A stretch of 64,000 bases of DNA, taken from contig JAULJL010000003.1 in the NCBI GenBank assembly GCA_030761205.1, positions 32,212,301 to 32,276,300 on the forward strand. Reading direction: 5' to 3'. Below the pieces are notes generated by a model, which did not search any database, had not been told where the DNA came from, and was given only the letters and a program-made list of their open reading frames with translations. Positions 18,766 to 31,286 of the stretch are shown here, piece by piece. Source of the DNA: Fremontodendron californicum (Eukaryota > Streptophyta > Magnoliopsida > Malvales > Malvaceae). The translations under genes and the position numbers were made by a program. How positions within the stretch are numbered: position 1 is the first letter of the stretch; every line of letters starts with the position of its first letter.

Positions 18766-20730
18766 CCTTTTTGCTTCATATTTTGTAAAAAATAAGAACC
18801 TTAGAATACTCTAAAAAACCTTATAAAAATCATTTTTCACAACAACATGCAAGGAAGAAAAAAAGGAAAAACAAGGCAAGTAAATAAGCCATATTCGGCC
18901 ATAGCATGAAACCATAAGAAAAAAATTGTTTTCCACCATTTTAATGAAGAAGAAGAGATGAAAACATAAGAAAAAATTAAAAAGCTTTATTTCTATGAAA
19001 AATTTAGTAGGAAAACTAGATAGAAAATCAAGAAAACACCATGGAAATCAAGAAGAAAGCTATGCTAGAGCTTGGTAGAGATGACTACCTTCAAGCTCTC
19101 TATTGAAAACATTTTTTTTTCTTTTTCTTTCAAAACCTTTTTTTTTTGCCAAATTAGCTACTGTTTCCAGTCAAAAAACCTCTGAAAAAATGAAATCACC
19201 CCCTCCCTTTAGCCTTGGCCGAATGGCCCTCTAACCCTTGGATGGGTATTGCACTTTTTCTCCTCCAATCTTGGCTTTTAGATTAAGATATTTTGATGAC
19301 AACATAAAAATGTCATCTTGCCAATTAATAGCAGCCCTTAAGATGTGTACTCAACCCTTGTAGTAACCTTAGCCCTTAGATGCAAAAGAGGACCAATCCC
19401 ATGCACTCCCTTGCTTGCCCCCCTTGAGTGCCTACCCTTGGATGAGTTGTGCTCTTCCATTCTTGGTCATTGGATGAGGACAACATAAAAATGACATCTT
19501 GTAGATTAAATCCAGCCCACAACATGTGTACTCAGCCCTTGTAGTTAGCCTAAGCCATTGGATGAAAAGAGATAATCCCTTGCACTCCCTTGCTTAACCG
19601 AATAGATGCTCGCCCTTAGATGAATTGTGCTCATCTTTTTAATTCTATTCTTGGCCATTAGATGAGGGTTCTTTTATGACAAATAAAAATGTCATCTTGG
19701 CATTTAAATTTGGCCATTGGGTGGTGCATTCAACTTTCCTACAAGGCACCTAAGTCATTGGATAAAGGGGGGACCATTTGCAAGGTGTTAGTGGTAGCAT
19801 GTGGCTTGATAGTGACTAAGGAATTAAATTGTTTAAGCTTCCTTCTTCTCTTATATGTTGGCTGACCAAGGGAATAAAAATCCCAGCAATTCCTTCTTCT
19901 TTCATATCTTCCTCAATTACAAATTTGCCCTTTTTGGTTTCTTTAGTGAAATGACCTTTTTGCCCCCCGAACCTAAATAAATAGAAAACTGACTCCAAAT
20001 TAGAATTTTCTTTCACCAATCTTTTTCAAATAATTTAAAAGTGAGATTTGCAAATTTTCAAAATTTTTGGAATTTTTTGAACTCGTTTGCTATTTTTCCA
20101 AGATTTATCTGCTTGAATTACTGCATGGGAGACCCGGTATTTGGCCATTTTGGAAACGAACTCCGAATCAAGATTTTATTTCTCCAATCTCTTTGAAATG
20201 ATTTAAGAATGATATTTGCAAATTTTCATAATTTTTGGAGTTCATTTGCTATTTTTCCCATATTTTCCAATATTGCCCTTTTGCCTCCAAAACCCGGTTT
20301 TGCTCAAAACAAGTTCGATTTTCAGATTTTCTTCAAACTGAGCCTTGGGCTAACCTTGTTTAATAATTTCTCATCAATTAAGGGCTTTAGATCTACCGAA
20401 TTGGGCAACTTCTGTTATTCTTCCAAATTTCACCGAAATCCACCAAAAACCCTAATTCTCGATTTTCTTCCGAATTCACTTTTCTATCAGTTTTTCTTCC
20501 AAGTGGCTTCTCCATTACCCGTAGTCAGTGCTCATCTTTCATTTGAGACCGTCAATTCTGACCAATTTGATCGTTTAAGCACTTTTCCCTAAATTTCCCG
20601 AATTAAGGTTTTCTTTCTACTCAATCTCATAACCCAACTTCCGAACTCCATATCTTTCAATGTAGACCTCAGATTATCAAAATTCTTTCACCGTTTTTCA
20701 ATTGAACCTCAAATCTTGATTTTGAAAGTA

Positions 20731-20817
20731 GGTTGACTTTTTTAGTAGTTGACTTTTTTGGAGTTGACTTTTTTAGGTTGACTTTTTTAGGTTGACTTTT
20801 TTGAGTTTGACTTTTTT
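20731..20817. promoter_or_regulatory. W-box-like TTGAC array in the A LTR
   Basis: Six TTGACTTTTTT-type motifs stand at spacings of about 12-16 bp near the LTR start (U3). TTGAC followed by C or T is the core bound by plant WRKY factors. Equivalent clusters occur in all other Tat/Ogre LTRs here (24327-24375, 38352-38430, 39888-39953, 51217-51288, 57330-57420). Confidence 0.55.
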
Positions 20818-20948
20818 CTTTCTGTTTTCTTAGACAAAGCCTCGGAGTACCACCTGCAGGATGAGAAAAGCCTTTTAGCATTCTGAAACATCAATTTAGG
20901 AAGAAAATGTACCTCATTTAGGGTTCTGGACAAAATTAGGTGTCTACA

Positions 20949-23900
20949 TAAATGATATGGCATATAATCTAAATGACATGAAACATAAAATAATGCTATC
21001 ATATAATATGCATGAAAATAAAAATAAAAATAATAATGCATGAACATAGTATATGCTAAATAATATGACAAAAATAACTAAATAAAAAGCATAGGATATC
21101 ATGAAATATTTAAAATCATATAACAAATAATATAATATCAAAAATTTAAATCAAATATAATAACACCATCATGAAAATTAAACATAGCAAAAATTACATA
21201 TTATATAATATGCATGAATATGAAAAATGTAGTGCATGAGAATGTATTTTTTCCTTTAATTAAGGAAATCCGTATATCTAAAAAGATATCCGGCTACCTT
21301 AGGAAATATATCAAATTAAATATTCTAAAACCAAAATACCTTGTGATTGTTTGAAAACAATTTTGGAAAGCTTAGATTAAAAATAAAAAGTTAGCTATAC
21401 CCTTTTTAAATGGCTCTAATTTCCTAAGTTTAAAAATCCCAGACTTGACCACCCTTAACCCGATATTTAAAAAATCATTTTTAGAGTTTAAAAAGGCTTA
21501 GAAACTACCCTAAGTCAGTAGCTAAACTTCATAATCAGCCCCCTCTAAGTAACTTAACCAAAACAGAAAAATAATTTTCCTTCAAATTCAATTCTGCCTT
21601 CACTGTCCAGTTTTAAAGTATGATTTTTTACCATATTTTTAAAACTTCAAAAAAATCTACAAAAAATACTGGAGACTTAGGACATGTAAAACTACACGGG
21701 GAAAATCGGCTTAATTTGATTAAATATGGCTGCCTAGAAAAATCGAGAAAGTACGAGTACTGGGTGAAAAAAACTGTTTTGCCAAAACACATTCTTTTGC
21801 CTTTGATAAATTCATTTAAAAATCAATGTAAAAATATTAGAGACTCTCTAAAAGACTCACAGACAATAGTTAATAGTTTTGAAAAGTTAGGCCAAAAATA
21901 GGCTAAGTAAAAAAATCACAAAGGTAGAATAATCAATTTGACAACTCCTTAATTTTTCACAAGTAAGCTCAAGTGAGCATGACTTTGAACCAGTGATTAG
22001 CCTAAGTCATAAGTCAAGTGGCAAGGACATGAAATGCATGAAAAATACAGCAAATATGATGCATGAAATGCATGATTTAAAACCTAATAAAATGACCTAG
22101 ACCTAAATGAACTTGCATGGCATTTAATGCAACCTAGGTCTAAAATGCATGAATACGCATGGCAAAACAAACTAATCCTAAACTTAAAATATGCATGGAA
22201 ATAACACAAACATATGGCATGCTTAAACAAAATACTCAACCAAATATCATGAAAATGCAAACCTATCAACTAACATAACAAAAATGCACACACAAAGCAC
22301 ACAACATGAGGGTGGCCGAATGGCCTCATGTTTAAAATGAGCATGGCATTTTCACAAACACATGATATACTAACATGCTTAGCTAAAGAATAACACTCAA
22401 ATCATGCAAATATAAAGTAAAGGCATGAAAACCAATAAGCATTTTTACAAACATAGATTACAAAATATAAAACATAAACAAACTTAAACATTTTGAAAAC
22501 AGAAAATCAAAAATGCAAGACAAGTAAAATAAACATGATAACAAGATAATAGACTCAAAAATAAAAACAAGCAAGCAACCAAATTAAAACAAGCTTCATA
22601 TTTATGTATTAAAAGAAGATTTAAAGCATCAAAACTTTTTAAATATCAAGAATAACATGAAATAAAAAATGCAAACAACAACTACACTAAAAACAGACCA
22701 TTCGGCCACCCCTATAACAAAAGGGGAAAAAAATTCAAAGCTTTTTTCCAAGAAAGTATGAAGAAGAACTTGAAGAAGAATATTAAAAAAACACTTATTT
22801 TAAAAGAAAAATCAAAAGAAAATCACCAAAATAGTAATCAAAACAGCAAATCAAGAATGGAAAATGAAAGAAAGTGCAAGAGTGTGGTGCTTAAAGCAAC
22901 CTCTAGAAGCTACCTTTCAAGCTTTTTCTCTTCTAACTTTCTTTTCTTTTCTTTTCTAAACTTTTCTTTTTGCTTTTCAACAATGGAAAGAAAAATCAGC
23001 CAAAACCAAGAGAGAATAGAGAGTGAATAGCTGAAAATGAAAAGAGAGAGAGACCCTCTTGTAGTGGCCGAATGCCCCCCCAATGCTAGGATGTTGTCAT
23101 TTTTCATTCAACCAATTTTCATCCAAAGGCTATTGATCCAAGATGTTTAAAATATGAAATTATCACCCTTAGATTACGCCATCAGCTATCCATAATTACA
23201 TCTGTTCAAGAATCTTAAGCCCTTATGTTGACACTCTCCCTCTTCATGCATTGGTCCATGTGGCTTATTTGCAAAGGCTTGATCAAAAATAACTAACTTC
23301 CTCTTCATTGTTGGCCTTTTGATTAAAAATCAAAAAATATCTACCCATCCTTGGGCCTTGGCTGGCCAACCCCTCTTCTTCCAGCCCATGCTTCATTTTT
23401 TTAAAAGGCAAAAAAAGCCCTTTTCGGTTTCTTAGGTAAAATGACTTTTTTGCCCCCCCGAACATAAATAAATAGAAAACGGACTCCAAATTCAAATTTT
23501 CTTTTTTCAATACTTTCAAAATAATAAAAATTTAAACTGGAGGTTTTCAAACATTTTCGAGTCCATTTTCTATTTATTTGGATTTTTTCTTCCAAAATTA
23601 CCCTTTTGTGCTCCTAAACTTTACAATTTTTTAAACGAGCTTCAAATCCAAATTTTTCTTCACCAATCTCTTCCAAATAATTTAAAAGTGTGATCCAGAA
23701 GTTTTCATAATTTTTGGAACTCATTTGGTATTTTCCCGGGATTTATCTTCTTGAATTTCTGCATAGGGGACCCGGGATTTGGCCATTTTGCAAACGAACT
23801 CCGACTCAAGATTTTCTTTCTCCAAGCTCTTCAAAATGATTTAAGAATGAGATCTGCAATTTTTCAGAATTTTTGGAGTTCATTTGCTATTTTTCCCAAA

Positions 23901-24501
23901 TTTTCCAATTTTGCCTTTTTGCCTCCGAAACCTGATTTTGCGCAAAACAATACCGATTTTCAGATTTTCTTCAAACTGAGCCTTGGGCTATCCTTTTTTA
24001 ATCATTCCTTATCCATTAGGGTCTTTCACCAAAATCCACCAAAAATCCTAATTCTCGATTTTCTTCTGGATTGACTTTTCTTTCAGTTTTTCTTCCAAGT
24101 GGCTTCTCTATTACCCGTAGTCAGTGCTTGTCTTTCATTTGGAACCTTCAATTTTGATCAATTTGATTGTTTAAGCACTTTTCCCCAAATTTTCCAAACT
24201 AGGGTTTCCTTTTTACTGAATCTCCGTAACCCAACTTCCGAACTCCATATCTTTCAATGTAGACCTCGGATTATCAAAATTCTTTCGCCATTTTTCAATT
24301 GAACTTCAAATCTTGATTTTGAAAGTGGATTGACTTTTTCAGTAGTTGACTTTTTCAAGTTTGACTTTTTATGCTCGCCTTCTTAGACTAAGTCTCGGAG
24401 TACCACCTGCAGGATGAAAAAAGTCTTTTTATATTCTGAAACATCAATTTGGGAAGAAAACATACCTGTTTTAGTGGTCTGGACAAAATTAGGTGTCTAC
24501 A
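20949..24501 (-). repeat. Partial Tat/Ogre LTR B2
   Basis: On the minus strand it starts at 24501 (TGTAGACACC) and proceeds leftwards to 20949, where A inserted. Its sequence parallels 34800-38552 of the B1 LTR, so about 1.1 kb of its 3' part is missing from the window. It carries about 157 bp tandem units at 23500-24000 and a three-copy TTGAC cluster at 24327-24375. Whether it was a 5' or a 3' LTR cannot be decided, because no polypurine tract or primer site adjoins it here. No gene is seen. Confidence 0.8.
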
Positions 24502-24504
24502 ACA

Positions 24505-25555
24505 TGTCTAGGGCTTTGAAATCACCCTTAACCAAATAAAAGTTTAGCCTAGCATAGGCATTGTAAATATAAACATAAAATTAAAGAGAATCTACGAAGA
24601 AAATAAAAGAAAGAAAGAAGAAGAAGAAGAAGAAGAAGAAGAATATTAATTATCCAGCCTCTTGCTCTCTCAAAAACAAAGAAACAAAGAAGAAATCAGA
24701 ACTTTGGTGCTTTGAGAAGTGTGATTTTCGTTTGCCCCCATGTTCTCTATTTATAGGTAGTAGCTAGGGCATCAAACAAGTGAATTTCAACTCTCTCCCT
24801 TCAATAAATGCTGACTAGTGGCTAAAGTTAACGAAATGTGGCTGACTTTAATGTTTTAAGGAAAGATATAAGCCTTGGTAGCCAAGTTTGAATAAAGTAG
24901 GAAGTCTTAGTCAAAGCACTCTTTAATGAGCAGAGATTACAAACTTGCAGCCAAAGTAAGTGTAAGGAAGGAAAGTCTTGGCTGATTTAATTCTCCTACT
25001 TTGACTACGATTAGCTTTAAGGAAAGATTCTTGCAATTAATGCAAGTTGACAGCCACTAATCCTTCTTTGACAAGGATAAACATAAATGTCAGCTAGGGT
25101 ATTAAGAAAAAAATGTTATTTGCGGCTAAGGTTTTTTCTGCCACTAGGGTTGTTTATGGAGATATTCCAATGCCGATTTGGATAACCATTTCTTATCCGC
25201 TTTAGGCCCATGACCAACCGTTGGAAAGATAATCAAGTGATCTTCAAAAGTAAAGCAGGAAGTTTCTTCGAATAAAGAATCTAACATCATATTTTCTTAG
25301 CAACAAGCTCCGGAGGTCAAATCTGTCTTCTTGCTTTGCACCAAGAATTTGATCCTTTTGACTCCCAAGTCTTTTTCCATCTTGTGATTGTGATTTTGTA
25401 AGCTCTTTAACATCCTAACTGACATGTTTTGACTTCATCTCTTCCAAAATACCTACAAAGCATAAAAATCTAGTAAAACGTCAAGGAACTTAAGAATCAA
25501 AACACAAAGTATAAGGAAATTCAATAGGAAAATGCATAAAATTAAGCACTTATCA
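24505..25555 (-). repeat. 3' LTR of element C
   Basis: On the minus strand it starts TGATAAGTGC at 25555. The far end is placed at about 24505 (a CTAGACA end), but B2 begins only three bases further, so the LTR may have been clipped. It contains a TATA box (TATAAATAG, minus strand, 24747-24755) and a (GAA)n microsatellite at 24608-24643. Confidence 0.7.
24747..24755 (-). promoter_or_regulatory. TATA box in the LTR of C
   Basis: TATAAATAGAG on the minus strand, with the same form and relative position as the TATA box in the E LTRs. Confidence 0.55.
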
Positions 25556-25570
25556 AACTCCCCCACACTT
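25556..25570 (-). other. Polypurine tract of element C
   Basis: On the minus strand AAGTGTGGGGGAGTT lies directly before the LTR start TGATAAGTGC, the same type of tract as in E. Confidence 0.85.
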
Positions 25571-27161
25571 AATATTTTGCTAGTCCTCAAGCAAAATCAA
25601 ATAGAGACAAAGTAATAACACCTAATCTAATCCTCTTTCAATACAAATTAGAGACAATCATTGGACAAGTCTTATAAACTAATCATTAGCTTAAAGAGTT
25701 TCACAAAAAATCATGCTTGATAGTAAATGGTTTGAGTTAAGCTAAAATTAACATAACATATCTCAATCAAAATAGTGCATGTTCAAACTTAATCTCAACT
25801 TCTCACATGGGATACCTTCATGATTTTCACTCTTTAAAGTAGTGGTGAAGTGTTTACACTCAATCAATCTCATGAAAACAATTCTACCATATGCTTGCTT
25901 ATCCACCTATTCTCCACTACTTAGATCATGCAACTTCATGAATCAAGAGGTCTTTATGCAAGGTTATAATGGGGCCAAGGGGTAATAATGTGGCTAAAGA
26001 ATAAAAGATAAAGGATATTACAAAAGTTCCAAAGATTTTATAGAGTTTAGAGACATAATAAGATTCATACAAAGAAACTTCTCAAAACTCTTTACAAGTA
26101 CATAATCATATAGGCCGAATATTCATGTTGGGCCTTTTCTTCATTCTAAACAACTTTGTAACATCTATTTCTTTTTCCACAAGTTCAAGAGATGATTCAT
26201 TTTTTTTTTCATTTTTTTCACATAGGAATGTATTTGGCAATATTCCCTTTCTTTTTCTCTTGACTTTTCTTTTCTTTTCCCCCACACTTATTTCTTGTTT
26301 CTAACCCAAATTTTCAATAGATCTTCCTTGTCTTTGCAATATGTCTAAAAACATGCTAATTCATCTTTAGAACAAGGGTAAAGATATAAATAAGTATATT
26401 TAGGTTAGGGACAAGTTATGGTTACCAAAGAAATAGCTTACTCAATGTAGGCTCAAATTGGTTCACTAAGGGGGATGTTCTCTTGGAACATTAATAAGGG
26501 ATGGCTGTTTGGCCCTGGTTAAAAATCCTAATGCCTCTATCATATTCATGTTGTCACATGCATCAATATAGTCTCAACAAGGTTTAAAGCAAGTTCTAGA
26601 GAATCATGTAATCATAAGAGCACTCAAGAAAGAAATTAGATTGATATGTATAGTGCATCAATCATATAGGCTCAAAAACTCACAAGGATGATTTTACAAG
26701 TCAAAACATGCTTCTTTCTCAATCAACATATCATATTAACATTGGCTCATAAAAAAAAGTGATATCAAGCTCAACTCTCATGAAAATATTCTAACTAATA
26801 AATCAGTTTTAGACTTATGCAATTCATATCTCATCATAGTATTGAAATTAACTAAAACACACTAAAAATAACATAAAAAGACTCAAAAACAAAACACACT
26901 AAATAAAATCCTAAATTCTTCCCCTTACACTTAATTTTTACATTGTCCTCAATGTAATGCTATTATCCCCAATGCAAGAATTATATGTAAGAGAAAAGAA
27001 CAACTAAACAAAACAAACTAAAGAAAAACAATAAAAGATAGAATGATGGAGAGTAAGGAATATGCAAATCTTATTATAATAGATGCTCTCCATCCTTTTG
27101 GGTTGCCTCCCAAGAAGCGCTTGGTTTATTGTCCTCAGCCTGACTTAGACCCATGCCGTTA
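25571..27161 (-). other. 3' non-coding region of C
   Basis: It shares blocks with 14500-15900 of E in opposite orientation (for example the CATTGTCCTCAATGTAA stretch at 26941 and the sequence around 26700-26760). Only about 200 bases lie between the integrase end and the start of this shared block; no accessory frame is present, in contrast to about 2.1 kb in E. No gene is supported. Confidence 0.8.
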
Positions 27162-29325
27162 TTATTCAACATAATTTGGTTCAAAGAGTGGTAACTCCTC
27201 CACATCTTGTATTGGAAAGTTCTCATAGTAAGGCTTCAATCGATGACCATTCACTTTGAATGCCTTATCTATTTTTGGGCTTTTGATTTCAACAGCACCA
27301 TGAGTAAACACATTAGTAATAACAAAAGGTCCAACCCAACGAGAACGTAACTTACTTGGAAATAACTTAAGGCGTGAATGGAAAAGAAGAACTTTTTGTC
27401 CAACAACAAAGTCCTTTCTTGATATAATCTTGTCATGGAATGCCTTAGTCTTTTCCTTGTAAATCCTAGAATTCTCATAGGCATCATTCCTTATCTCCTC
27501 TAATTCTTGTAGGTCTAGTTTTCTTTGCTTACCTGCCTCATCCATCTCCATGTTGCATTGTTTGATAGCCCAAATTGCCTTATGTTCTAATTCAACCGGA
27601 AGATGACAAGGCTTACCATAAACAAGTCAATAAGGACACATACCAATGGGTGTCTTATATGCTTCCTATAAGCCCAAAGTGCATCATCAAGTCGTGAACT
27701 CCAATCCTTCCTATTTGGATTAATTGTCTTTTCAAGGATAGACTTATCTTACCGGTTTGACACTTTAGCTTGCCCACTGGTTTGAGGATGGTATGAGGTG
27801 GAGACCTTGTGTGTGATGTTATACTTCCTCAAAAGTGCTTCCATAATCCTATTGCAAAAGTGAGTACCTCTATCGCTAATTATGGCCTTTGGTGTTCCAA
27901 ACCTAGAAAACATGTTAGTCTTGACAAAATCTGAAACAACTTTAGAGTCATTAGTCCTAGTGGATTTTGCTACCACCTACTTTGAAACATAATCAACGGT
28001 AAGTAAAATATAAAGATTACCAAAAGAAAAAGGAAAAGGTCCATTGAAATCCATGCCCCATACATCAAAAATTTCAACAATAAGTATTGGAGTTTAAGGC
28101 ATTTGATTTCTAGAACCTAAGTTACCTATTCTTTGGCAACGATCACATGACTTGCAAAAGAGGTATGCATCTTTGAACATAGTAGGCCTATAAAATCCAG
28201 AATCAAGAACTTTCATGGCTATTCTTTTGGATCCAAAGTGTCCTCCACATGCATAAGTGTGACAAAAGGTGAGAATAGATTGAAATTTAGATTCGAGTAC
28301 ACACCTTCTTATAATCTGATCGGAGCAATGCTTCCAAAGGTAAGGATCATCCTATATGTAGTATTTGGCATCACTCTTCATCTTATTTCTTTGAGCTTGT
28401 GTCAACTCTTGTGGCAACTTCTTGGTAACTAAGTAATTAACAATATCAGCATACCAAGGAGTTGTTGTACTTATAAAAAGAAGTTGCTCATCCGAAAAGT
28501 ACTCATTCAAGGGTAGTGCATCCTCTTCATGAACTAAACGGCTAAGATGGTCCGCAACCAGGTTGTCACTACCTCTCTTATCTTTATCTCCAAATCAAAC
28601 TCTTGTAAGAGAAGTATCCATCTAATCAACCTTGGTTTGGCCTCTTTCTTAGTGAGTAAGTACCTAAGGGCTGCATGGTCAGAAAATACAATTACTTTAG
28701 TACTAATTAAATAAGATCAAAATTTTTCTAAAGCAAATACAACAGCCAAAAGTTCTTTTTTAGTAGTGGAATAGTTTAATTGAGCATCATTAAGAGTTAG
28801 GGAGGCATAATAAATGGCATGTGAGGCTTTGCCAACCCGTTGGCCCAAAACAGCTCCAATGGCATAGTCACTAGCATCAGACATGATTTCAAAAGGTACA
28901 TTCCAATCTAGTGATTGCATGATAGGAGCTGATGTTAAGAGTCCCTTCAATGTTTCAAATGCCTCTTTGCATTTATCATCAAAGTGGAAAACCACATTTT
29001 TTTGTAATAGCTTGCAAAGAGGTAATGTGATCTTTGAGAAGTCTTTGATAAATCTCCTATAGAAACCTGCGTGTCCAAGAAAAGAATGAACCTCTCTCAC
29101 ATTTGTGGGAGGTGGTAAAGAATGCATAATATCTATTTTATATTTATCAACCTCTATCCCTCTAGAAGAAATAACATAGCCTAAAACTATTCCTTGTTCT
29201 ACCATAAAATGACATTTTTCCCAATTCCAAACAAGGTTAGTTTCCATGCATCTTTCAAGTACAAGTGTAAGGTTCTCTAGACATCTATCACAAGAATCAC
29301 CATAGACACTAAAATCATCCATAGA
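27162..29325 (-). pseudogene. pol: Athila pol fragment: RT (from YMDD-type motif), RNase H and integrase, decayed
   Basis: Minus-strand translation begins at the RT active-site motif MDDFSVYGDSCDRCLENL (29322) and continues with LGHAGFYRRFIKDFSKITLP and the RNase H start DASDYAIGAVLGQR to KELLAVVFALEKF, where a stop (TGA) replaces an expected Trp near 28717. The integrase zinc-binding region is readable near 28270-28130 (YACGGHFGSKRIA, then CKSCDRCQRIGNLGSR), the first catalytic Asp in WGMDFNGP (about 28050) and the second in ISDRGTHFCN. In YHPQTSGQAKVSNR the catalytic Glu is replaced by Lys. A TAG stop interrupts VSK/VVAKSTRT near 27975. The C-terminal region (27551-27162) is open and includes LRSRWVGPFVITNVFTHGAV. 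Non-functional. Confidence 0.9.
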
Positions 29326-29331
29326 AATCTA

Positions 29332-30425
29332 TCAAAAGTATGAACCTTGGGGTATATAGTTCATAGAAGAACAGGGTGGTTGGTATGAAGTAGCCAGAAT
29401 ATACGGGGCAAAGTCTCCCATAGCTTGGACATCTTCCTCTTTCTTTTTAGGCGTCTTGTTCCGCTCTACATTAAATGTTTTACCACCTTCGAGTTTCCTA
29501 GCCTTGATAGCATTTTCAATCATTTTCTCGGAGATTACCATATCCGAAAATTTTTTTGTGGTGTTGCCATCAAGTCTATCGTAGTATGGGGCCTGTAGTG
29601 TATTCACAAAAAGGATAGTGGTTTTCTTCTGAGTTAGGGATGGCTGTACTTGAGTGGACATGTTCCTCTACCACTGAGCATACTCTTTGAAGCTCTCAGT
29701 AACCTTTTTCTCTATATTTTGCAAGGTGAGACTGTCAGGTGTCATGTCGGTTACATGCTTACTAGTTTAGAAAAGCATTGGCCATATCATTCCAAGAGCG
29801 AATCTGATCCTTGCTCAACTAACTATACCACCTAATTGCGGACCCGCTGAGGTTAATCCTGAAAGTAGTGGATCAAAAGCTAATCATTATTTATTTGACT
29901 TGCCATATTTCGACAGAACTTGGTGATGTGGTTTGATGGATCGGTCGTCTCGTCATATTTCACAAAGTCATGGACCTTGAATTTAGGAGGAATGACTAAA
30001 TTGAGGACCAAGCATCGTTCTTTCGCATCCACACTCCCGAATACGTCTGTATTTTCTACTGCCCGGAGCCTTTCATCTAGCAACTGATATTTCCCTTGGG
30101 AATTTGCCAACTCAGCCTCGTTTTACTCAACCATCTTTAGTTTTGCTTGTTTAGCTGGATCATCTAAATTCAAAATGTTGCTGGGATTAACTGTATTCTG
30201 GCCATTTAACATCATGACCTCACTTTGACCCTCTTGTGCCTCTAACTCTTCTCTGGCGGCCAAGTTTTCAGTGTATCCCTTTCCCTTGATTATGACGGAT
30301 ATCAGCTCCATCAATTTAGTCATCTGATCCTTAGATTCTGCTTGAGACTTTGCCAACTGTTCTCGCAATTCTTCATGTGCCCTTTCCATTCTTTCCATTC
30401 TGGCAGCTTGTTCATTCTCCATAAC
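29332..30425 (-). pseudogene. gag: Gag module 2 of B1 (coiled coil plus Retrotrans_gag domain), broken
   Basis: From 30422 the translation begins MENEQAARMERMERAHEELR (coiled coil) and runs to KLKMVE, where a stop interrupts. It resumes at 30110 with SQGKYQLLDERLRAVENTDV and the gag motif LVIPPKFKVHDFVKYDETTD, breaks again near 29880, and ends with 29661-29332 (TTILFVNTLQAPYYDRLDGN to YIPQGSYF). It parallels the gag of A. The normal C-terminal zinc-knuckle part is missing from this module. Confidence 0.85.
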
Positions 30426-30539
30426 TCTAGCCTATATTAAAAGGGTACTCAGTACTTCTTATACCTCTGATTTGAAATGAAAATTCTTTCAAAGACTCTT
30501 AAAGCCAAGCCAACTTCTGTTTTATTCCCCCCAAATGTA

Positions 30540-31010
30540 TGTCACAATGAAGGAGCCATTAATGCAATTTGATGCATGTGAAGCCTAAACAATATGATGT
30601 ATGGACATGTACAGTGGAAACATGCTGACTATATATGTAATAAATACAATCACGATGCTAACACGCTGCAAGCAAAGAATAAACAGATCAACGCATGGAT
30701 ATATGTAATGAATGATCATGTATATTTCAATGTATTTCCCAATGAATGATCGTATACACTATGAATGCAACACGATGTCAATTATGATGCATGTAAACAA
30801 TGAATGATTGACAGAGAGTATATACAAAGAAAATCATGCTGAACATGTGTGTCATGAATGCGACCTAATGCTAACATGATGTATGTAATAAGCAAATTAG
30901 TGCATGAACATATACAAAAAAAAAAAAATCATGCTGACTATGTTTGTCATGAATACCACCTGATGCTACCAAGATGTATGGTATGACAAATAATTGATCG
31001 GATGCAAAAT
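30540..31010 (-). repeat. Degenerate tandem array before gag module 2 of B1
   Basis: Loose units of about 70-110 bp contain ATGATGCATGTAA, CATGCTGA and GTATATACAAAGAA motifs. A related array lies before module 1 (32270-32640), and arrays of the same kind lie before both gag modules of D. Confidence 0.65.
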
Positions 31011-31286
31011 GCAAAGAGGAAGATATCACTGAGGAACTAAGAAACGGAGGAACTTAATCATCAACATATCATAAATTTGAAGCATAATCAAGTCATTCCC
31101 ATATCAACATTCACAATAGTATAAACCATGTTTACAAAACTTGAGTAGTGGTTAAAACTGTCTTTACAAGCACTTTATTCTTCCTAACATCCTAAGGCTA
31201 TAAGAGCCGGCTACTAAAAAAATGAAATCCTATTACACCATATCAAACCGAAGTCTTTCTACATCATTGCCATAAATCTACCGATC

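Larger units (their letters stand above)
1..20948 (-). mobile_element. Element A: Tat/Ogre-like Ty3/gypsy retrotransposon, 5' part, interrupted by E
   Basis: Read on the minus strand, a long LTR starts at 20948 (TGTAGACA) and ends at 4549, followed by a tRNA-Arg primer site, a leader, a DUF7745-like gene and gag, then runs off the left edge of the window. The LTR is split by the Athila-like element E at 7828-18282; without E and the TSD copy it is about 5.9 kb. LTRs of this length and a tRNA-Arg primer are features of the Tat/Ogre lineage. Its pol and 3' LTR, if present, lie outside the window. All coding parts seen here are broken, so this copy is a relic. It inserted into the LTR called B2, because 20949 resumes in the middle of a related LTR. 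Confidence 0.85.
18283..20948 (-). repeat. LTR of element A, 5' portion (right of inserted E)
   Basis: The A LTR resumes exactly after E, starting with the TSD copy CAAGG and the rest of a 158 bp unit. It ends at 20948 in TGTCTACA, the LTR start TGTAGACA read on the minus strand. It includes a direct repeat near 18550-18760, old repeat units of about 157 bp at 19990-20300, and a W-box-like array near its start. No supported gene. Confidence 0.85.
24502..29325 (-). mobile_element. Element C: Athila-like retrotransposon, 5'-truncated
   Basis: On the minus strand it runs from the middle of reverse transcriptase (29325) through RNase H and integrase, a conserved non-coding 3' region, a polypurine tract (25570-25556) and a 3' LTR (25555 to about 24505). 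Its non-coding 3' region is the same family as that of E. The gag, protease and first part of RT are missing: at about 29325 the sequence switches to the gag of B1. It has internal stops and a changed integrase catalytic residue, so it is dead. Confidence 0.85.
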
